From: Tolypeutes matacus
Taxonomy: Eukaryota; Chordata; Mammalia; Cingulata; Chlamyphoridae
Reading direction: 5' to 3'
NCBI GenBank assembly: GCA_026826555.1
Contig: JAKSZT010054005.1
Coordinates: 45,470 to 109,469, forward strand
Length of the DNA: 64,000 bases
A program made the position numbers and the translations under genes. Shown here in pieces: positions 57,543 to 64,000 of this stretch; the stretch's first letter is position 1, and every line of letters starts with the position of its first letter. The notes under the pieces are model-generated. The model was not told the DNA's origin and searched no databases. It saw only the letters and a program-made list of their open reading frames with translations.

Positions 57543-57955
57543 AGTTTGGAATCATGGCCAAACTAAAATTTGGCTTCCAGAAATCTGAAGCAACTGATCA
57601 AAAAGTACTGATTTGCAATCTGAACATATATACCTGGAGTTTAGAGGATTAGGTATTTATATCTCACTCTGGCACTAACAAGCTGCATCAAGATTCAGGG
57701 CTGCAGTCCCTACTGTTGGTTGTAATGAATCTGGGGAATGCAGATGGTAGCCCATACATGTAGAGTGAAATTTACTGGTATTTGCCACAGTTTAACAATC
57801 TCTTCCTTCAGCTCTTCCTTCAGTTCTTCCCAAAGTCAATTAGACTGTGGGTTTCAAATTACTTGATCCCTATGGTTCCTACCTGTTCAATCATTGTGTT
57901 GGTGGAGGAACTGACACCTGGGACTTCCAATTATGCCATCTTAGCAATATCTATC
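57543..57955 (-). mobile_element. 5' start of the antisense L1
   Basis: Minus strand reads from about 57945 gctaagatggcataattgga, then cagttcctccaccaacac, attgaacaggtaggaacc, and gggatcaagtaatttgaaa. This is the same ordered plan as the sense L1 5' end at 3320-3600 (AAGATGG, CTCC, then an AACAxTGAACxGGxAG block and ATCAAxxATTTTGAAA). It gives the large antisense L1 a plausible 5' terminus. Confidence 0.6.
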
Positions 57956-59760
57956 TCCAAGAGATATCTTCAGGTGCATCAAATATAAAAATAAAATATA
58001 CCAAATACTTATGTGATACAGTGAAGACAGTGCTAAGAGGGATTTTTAGAGCTCTGAATGCCTACATTTAAAAAGAAAAAAAATCATGAATCAATAACCT
58101 AATTTCATACCTAAAGAAAATTCACTTTACTAAAATAGCAAGAGAAAAATTAATGAAAAGGTCTTAGAAATAAAATATATTAAATATTAAAGCAGAGGTT
58201 ATTTAAATAGGAAATAAAAAAATCAAAAGTGTTTTGAAAATACCAATAAAATTGACAAATATTTAGCCAGACTGACAGAAAAAATAGAGAGACAGGACAA
58301 AAATGATTCAAACTGGGAATGAATGCAGGAATATTACTACCAAACTTAAAGATACATAAATAATTATAAGAGTATTATGAACAATTACTTGTCACCAATG
58401 TAGAAAACCTAAATGAAATTAACAAATTCTTTGAAATGTACACATTATCTCATCTGACACACAAAGTAACAGAAAATCTCAGCAGATCTATTATAAATAA
58501 AGAGATTGAATCATTTCTTGAACATCTGTCAACAAAGACAAGTCCAGGACCAGATGGTTTTAGTGCTTAATTACATGGAACATGGAAAGAAGATTTAACA
58601 CTAATTATTCTCAAACCCTTTCAAAAATAGAAGTGTGGATTTTACTTCCAGAATCATTCTATTAGGCCAGCATTACAATAATACCAATGCCAGAAAAATA
58701 AAATAAACTTTAGAAAATTACAGACCAATATCTCATGAATATGAATGCAAAAATCCTCAGCAAAATATAGTAACACAAATACAACAGTATATTAATACAA
58801 TTATGTGCATTATCAAGTGGAATTCAAGGAATGCAATGATGGTAAAACATAAGAAAATCTGTGTGATACACAACATTAATAATATTAAAGATGAAAAACA
58901 AATTGTCATCTCAATTGATGCACAAAGTCATTAGATAAAATCCAGCATTATTTCATAGTATAAAAAGCTCAGAAATTTAGGAATAGAAGGGAATTTTCTC
59001 AATATGATAAAGACCTCTTTAAAAATACAATGTAAATACAGTCAATGTTGAAAGACTGAACGCTTTCATTCTAAGATCAGGAGCCAAAAAAGTATGCCTG
59101 CTGTCCACCATTATTCAATATTGTACAAGAAGTTCTAACAAAAGCAATCAAATTCTTCAAAATTGGGAAGAAGAAGTCAAGTTACCCATATTCAGAGATG
59201 ACATGATGTTATATAGAGAAAACAAACAGATGAAATTTACTAGAACTAATGAATTCAGCAAAATTACTGGATTCAAGATAAACATACAGAAGCCCATTTT
59301 TTCTATACATGCATAGTAATTAATAACATGAAAATGAAATCAAGAAAACTATTCCAATTACAGTAGCACCTGTTGGAATTCAAAATAATAAATGTAACCA
59401 AGGAGGTGAAATAATTGTACACTAAAAACTATAAAATATTGTTGCAGGAAATTAAAGAAGACATAAATAAATGAAAATATCCAATGTTCATAGATAGGAA
59501 GACTTAATATTGTTAACATGTAAATAATGAAATCCATTATAATTCCTATCAAAATTACAGAAGGCTTTTGGAGAAGTAAAAATCTTATCCTCAAATTCAT
59601 ATAGAATTTCCAGGGGTTGCAAATAACCAAAGCAATCATAAAAAGGAAGAACAAAAGTTGGAAGACTCACACTAAAATGAAAGTAATTAAAACAGCATGA
59701 TATTTGCATAAGGATAGACATATAGATGAAAGGAACACTTCATTTACCTCAGCCAAACCC
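57956..59760 (+). pseudogene. Old L1 ORF2 remnant (mid to C-terminal)
   Basis: Starts between endonuclease and reverse transcriptase (ggatttttagagctctgaat; tgcctacattt). Reverse transcriptase landmarks: agtccaggaccagatggttt (58542), a catcaagtggaattcaagg block (58814), and the degenerate catalytic box tcagagatgacatgatgtta (59192-59211), where the first Ala codon is mutated. It then runs to about 59730 (gcataaggatagacatatag). Heavily decayed. Confidence 0.65.
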
Positions 59761-59990
59761 ATTCAGTTACCAAGCATGTACTCCAGGTGTTCTCAAAACC
59801 AACAGAACAGAGATCTATTATAGTTGCAAAAGCTTGGTGTGATATCAATAGAGGCACCAGAGAGGCACATAGCCACATAGAGAAGAAGTAAAATCTAAGT
59901 CATCCCTTGTCAACAGGGAGTCTGTGACTATACCATACACTGTGCCTTTTGAGGATTAACACCAGAGTCAAAAAGCTGTGTGTGAAATAC
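59761..59990. other. Spacer between two sense L1 copies
   Basis: About 230 bp, not recognised. Confidence 0.4.
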
Positions 59991-61060
59991 ATATTATTAA
60001 AATAGTCCAGCCAAGTCACCAAGCAAATATGCAAAAAGAAACAAGTGCCAGAGGGAAGTTTTATTCACAGTTGCTAAAATATATTATCTAAAATATGCAG
60101 TATTCAACAAAATATAAGGAACATACAAATAGGAAAAAGTGACACTTAAATATGTTAATAATGGGCAATTGAAACTAAATTTATGGAGGTCCAGCTCTTT
60201 GACTTAAGAAAGACTTCAAACAGCTATTATAAGTGTTTAGAAACTAAAGAGAAGCAGGTTTGAGAAATTAAAGGAAGTTGGGATTACAATGTCCCATCAA
60301 GTAGGTAACGATAAAAAGATAGAAATTATTAAAAAAAAAAATCAAAAAGGACTTATATAGTAAAAGGAAAAAAAAAAAACTACAATAAAACAAATGAAAA
60401 TATACCAAAGGGCCTGAAAATTAAGTTTGAGTTGGTAGAAGAAAGAATCAGTGAACCTGAAGATATCTTGATAGAGATTATTCAATTAGCAAAACTGAAA
60501 GTTTAAAGAATTATGAAAAATGACAGAGCCTCAGAGAAATGTGGGCCACTATTAAATGCATTAAGATATGTGCATTGGGAATACAAAAAGAAGACAGAGA
60601 GAGAAGTCAATGAAAAATATTGAAAGAAATAATGGCTGAAATCATCATAAATCTTTTTTAAAAATCATTAATCTATACATAATCACAAGAAGCCCAATAA
60701 AATCTAAGTAGGAAAACATAGATTTCAACACCCATATACACTATAGTCAAAATGTTGAAATCCAAATTCAGAGAAAATCTTAGGAGCAAGACAAAACAAT
60801 TTATCATTTAAAAAGAGAAGTCTTTTCATGTAATTCAGATTAACAGCTGAATTATCATCAGAAACAATGGAGGTTCAAAGAAAGTGGTGTGATGTCTTTA
60901 AAATACTGCAAGAAAAAATAACTCTTGACCTAGTATCCTATATCCAGCCAAACCTTCAAAATAAGAAATGAAGACATTAAAAACAGAGAATTATTTATTG
61001 TTAACAAACCTGCCCTTAAAGGAATACAAAGGAAATTTTTCAGCCTGAAAGTCAGTTCCC
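59991..61060 (+). pseudogene. Old L1 ORF1 remnant
   Basis: A coiled-coil-like part (about 60390-60520: gagttggtagaagaaagaat and following charged codons), then a central domain (gaaagaaataatggctgaaa near 60626; aatcctttttt) and a C-terminal part (tcatcagaaacaatggaggt near 60857; tatatccagccaa; acctgcccttaaagg near 61009). Many stops. The order is that of L1 or HAL1 ORF1; the ORF2 sequence downstream favours L1. Confidence 0.6.
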
Positions 61061-61880
61061 TACATATTAATTTACATCCAGATTAAAATAAAACTAAACC
61101 AAGAATTCTGGTGAAGGTAATTAAGTATAGATAGTTTAAAAAGAAATATAATTGTGTATTGCATAATTTTTATTGTTTTTAAATAAATTAATATAACAAG
61201 TAATGAAATAAAACATTAAGCATATACTTGGGATTATAACACTTAAGTATGCAATACATTTGACAACATGGCATAAAAGAAGGGAGGAGGACCAAAGCTC
61301 TATTGAAATATGGAAACAAATCCTGGAAAGTAACTCATACACAGAGGAATAAATAGATAAAATAAGAAATGGTAAAAAAAGAAGGTAAAATACCAAACTA
61401 AAATGCACACTTGTTACACTTCCTCATCACAGATATCTTAGGATAAAGAAAATTATATAAAGTCAATTATAACTCTGTTTGTAGTTGTAAAATATATAAA
61501 TGAAGTATTGATAAGAGGAATACAACAAATGGAGAAAGAATAATTCCGTATAAAAATAAATTTATTACATTCAAAGAAGATTCAGATAAGTAATGTGCAT
61601 ATTGTAATCCTTAGAACAACCACAAAGAAAATTATGAAAAATAGTTAAAAATTTTAAAATTATTAAAATATTACACTAAAATATTCATTTAATGGAAAAG
61701 AAAACAATAAAAGGAACATATTAATAAAAGTGTAATATATAGAAAATATGTGAATGGAAGTTTTAAATCCAACCATATCAATATGAATATTATATCTGAA
61801 TGCATTAAATACCTATCAAATAACAAATACTGTTAGACAAGATCAAACTAAATGCTCTTTGTCTATAAGAGAATCATTTT
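61061..61880 (+). other. AT-rich ORF1-ORF2 spacer of old L1
   Basis: About 800 bp of very AT-rich sequence between ORF1 and the endonuclease region, as seen in old mammalian L1 families. It is not coding. The 90-codon antisense frame at 61136-61408 is a by-product of the composition. Confidence 0.45.
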
Positions 61881-64000
61881 AAATTAAAACATGCAAAAGG
61901 TTGAAAATGAAAATGATAAGAAAACATTTACTATACAAACTGCAACCAAAAGAGTTAGATGGTTATACCAAAATCAGACCAAATAGGCTTTAAAACAAAC
62001 AAAAAATGTCACTAGAGACAATAAGTGGAATTTTATGTTGATGAAAGAACCAATCAATCAGGAAAATGTAAAAATTATAAATATGATATATCTAAGTAGA
62101 GAAGTTTTAAATATATTAAACAAATATAAATTTGAAGAGAGACTAGGCAAATCAAAAATACTAGTTGTAGATTTCACTCCCCTCTTTCAAAAATGGATAG
62201 GACAATTAGGCAGAAGATCAAAAATGATATAGAAGCAATTAAATTTTTAAAGAACAAAGACTAACAAAACATTGAAGCCAATAATAGAAGAATACACACA
62301 TTCTTCTCAAGTTCACACAAATCATTCTCTAAGAGAATATATGAAAGCTGATTTTAGAAGCCTCAAAAAATTTGAGGATTGAGACATGCAAACTATGTTT
62401 TGTGACTACAATAGAACTAAATTATAATTGAATAACAGAAGAAAATTAAGGAATTTCACAAATATGTGGATATTAAACAACATAATCCTAATTCACAAAT
62501 TATTAAAAAATTAACAAAGTAAACTAGCAATATATGATATACATACAAATGAAAACATCACACTAAAAACCTGTGACATACAAGCAAAGCAGTATTTAGA
62601 GAGAAGTTTTTAGCTCCAAATACAGATATTCAAAGTGAAGCAAGAAGTAATATTAATAATAACATAATTGTTGACTGTAAGAAAGTAGAGACTGTGTAGA
62701 ATTCTAAACTTAAAACATGCATAAGGAAGGAAAATATTTTAAACTGGGACAGAAATAAATTAGACAATAGAAAAAATAGAGGTCAATGAAACAAAAATTA
62801 GATTCTTTTAAAAGATCAATAAAACTGAAAAATCAATTGCTAGACTGGTCATGAAACACAGAGAGAAGACTCAACATACTAAAATCAGAAATGAAAGAGG
62901 GGACATCACCATTAATCTCTCAGAAATAAATGTAATCAGTACCATTAACAATTATATGCCAACAATTTAGATAACTTAAATGATTCAGAAAAGCTATGAA
63001 ACTGTCTTAAGAGAAAATATAGTATCTGAGTAGATTTATAACAGCTAAAGAGATTGAATTAGTAATTTTAAACTTCCCACAAAAAATCCAAAGACTTTTT
63101 GGCTAAATTGGTGAATTCTATTCAACCTTTAAATAATTAACAGTAATTTCTCACAAATCATTTCAAAAGTAGAATAATAGATAGAACTTCCCAGCTCATT
63201 CTTTGAAGCCAGTATTGCATTGATACCAAAATCAGGCAAAAAATATCACAATAAATGAAAATTACAGATCATTATCTCTTACAAAAAATATAAAATCTTC
63301 AACAAAATATTGGCCATCCAAACCCAGCAACATAATACTAAGATTATACACCAAGACCAAGTGTCATCGATGTAAAAAATCCAAGGTTAGGATAACATGC
63401 ATAAATCAGATACTGTAATAAACTATGCTAACAGAATAACGGACAAAAGCCCATCTTCATTTCAATAGATTCTGAAAAATCAATTGCCACAAACATCTTT
63501 TCATGATAAAAATGCTTGAAAAAGTGAGAATGGAAGGGAATTTCCTAAATATGATAAAATACATCAATTTAAAATTTACAAATACCATCATTCATAATAG
63601 TGAAAGTCTGAATTCATTCTCATTAAGATGAAGAATAAGGTAAGGATCTCTTCTAGCCACTTCTATTCAATATTGTACTTGAGGTTCTAAAGAGGAAAAT
63701 TAGTCAAGAGAAAGAAATAAAAGGAATCTATATTGGAAGAAAAGAATTAATCATATCTCTTCTTGCATATGACATTCTCTTGTAAAGAATAAATCTAAAA
63801 AGTCAACAAAAGTACAATTATAATGAATGAGTTCAACATATATATACAGCCACATTTTCAATATATAAAATTCAATTGCATTTTTACCTACTAGCAATTA
63901 ACAATCTGAATTAGAAATTAAGAAAAATTTCATTTACAATAATATGAAAATGAAAATAATTATGAATAAATATAAAAGAACTATAAGATTTGTAAACTAA
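61881..64000 (+). pseudogene. Old L1 ORF2 remnant, runs off the window
   Basis: Endonuclease traces at about 61900-62400 (an open piece at 62035-62232 ends in a VVDFTPLFQKW segment, the decayed DFNTPL region), the linker near 62580 and 62820-62900, and the reverse transcriptase from about 63060 (gaattctattcaacctt; caagaccaagtg; gaagggaatttcctaaatat). The catalytic box is near 63765-63780, in a decayed ttgcatatgacattctc form. The ORF continues past 64000. Confidence 0.6.

Noticed and set aside
61136..61408. 90-codon antisense frame, hydrophobic, as a small membrane protein
   Set aside because: It lies in the AT-rich spacer of an old L1, where T-rich antisense codons give phenylalanine/leucine/isoleucine by composition alone.

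Overview
This window is eukaryotic and almost certainly mammalian. It is AT-rich, and no intact protein-coding gene, rRNA or tRNA was recognised. Nearly everything identifiable is interspersed repeat: L1 (LINE-1) copies of several ages, LTR elements, short tRNA-derived SINEs, one Tigger1-type DNA transposon and microsatellites. Three degraded SINEs resemble the tRNA-Ala-derived DAS-type SINE of armadillos, sloths and anteaters, and many copies carry a characteristic long L1 3' UTR that I associate with the same clade. A xenarthran is therefore the best guess; this is inference from repeat content and no search was run.

Layout. 1-9.8 kb: mostly unassigned sequence with L1 3' and 5' end pieces (3.0-4.0 kb), a 3' UTR fragment (4.5-4.9 kb) and an unidentified antisense coding-like stretch (about 6.1-7.7 kb) split by a small L1 insertion with inverted halves and a 15-bp target duplication. 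9.8-15.1 kb: an L1 3' UTR copy interrupted by a betaretrovirus-like ERV remnant (LTR, tRNA-Lys-type primer site, broken gag and dUTPase-like pieces), then a fold-back inverted repeat of the same 3' UTR family, itself interrupted by a 452-bp ERVL-type LTR flanked by a perfect 5-bp duplication. 15.6-20.4 kb: L1 fragments, including an element with a monomeric 5' UTR and dead ORF1/ORF2. 20.7-27.4 kb: a 3' UTR copy, a Tigger1 transposase pseudogene and an L1 that abuts its broken end and itself holds a second insertion with inverted halves. 27.4-36.9 kb: the least repeat-dense part, with microsatellites, an antisense L1, an ERVL-type LTR and an olfactory receptor pseudogene. 37.0-45.2 kb: two L1 3' halves, then an ERVL/MaLR-like provirus nested inside an older LTR of the same family. 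45.2-58.0 kb: antisense L1 pieces, including one that looks nearly full length (48.6-58.0 kb) and has collected a SINE, an LTR and an expanded microsatellite with a 10-base assembly gap. 58.0-64.0 kb: old sense-strand L1 sequence running off the window end.

No genes act together here. The interest lies in insertion history: nested elements, target duplications, insertions with inverted halves, a fold-back repeat, and two L1 copies sharing the same ORF2 frameshift. Boundaries were read by eye and are generally good to tens of bases unless a target duplication fixes them.
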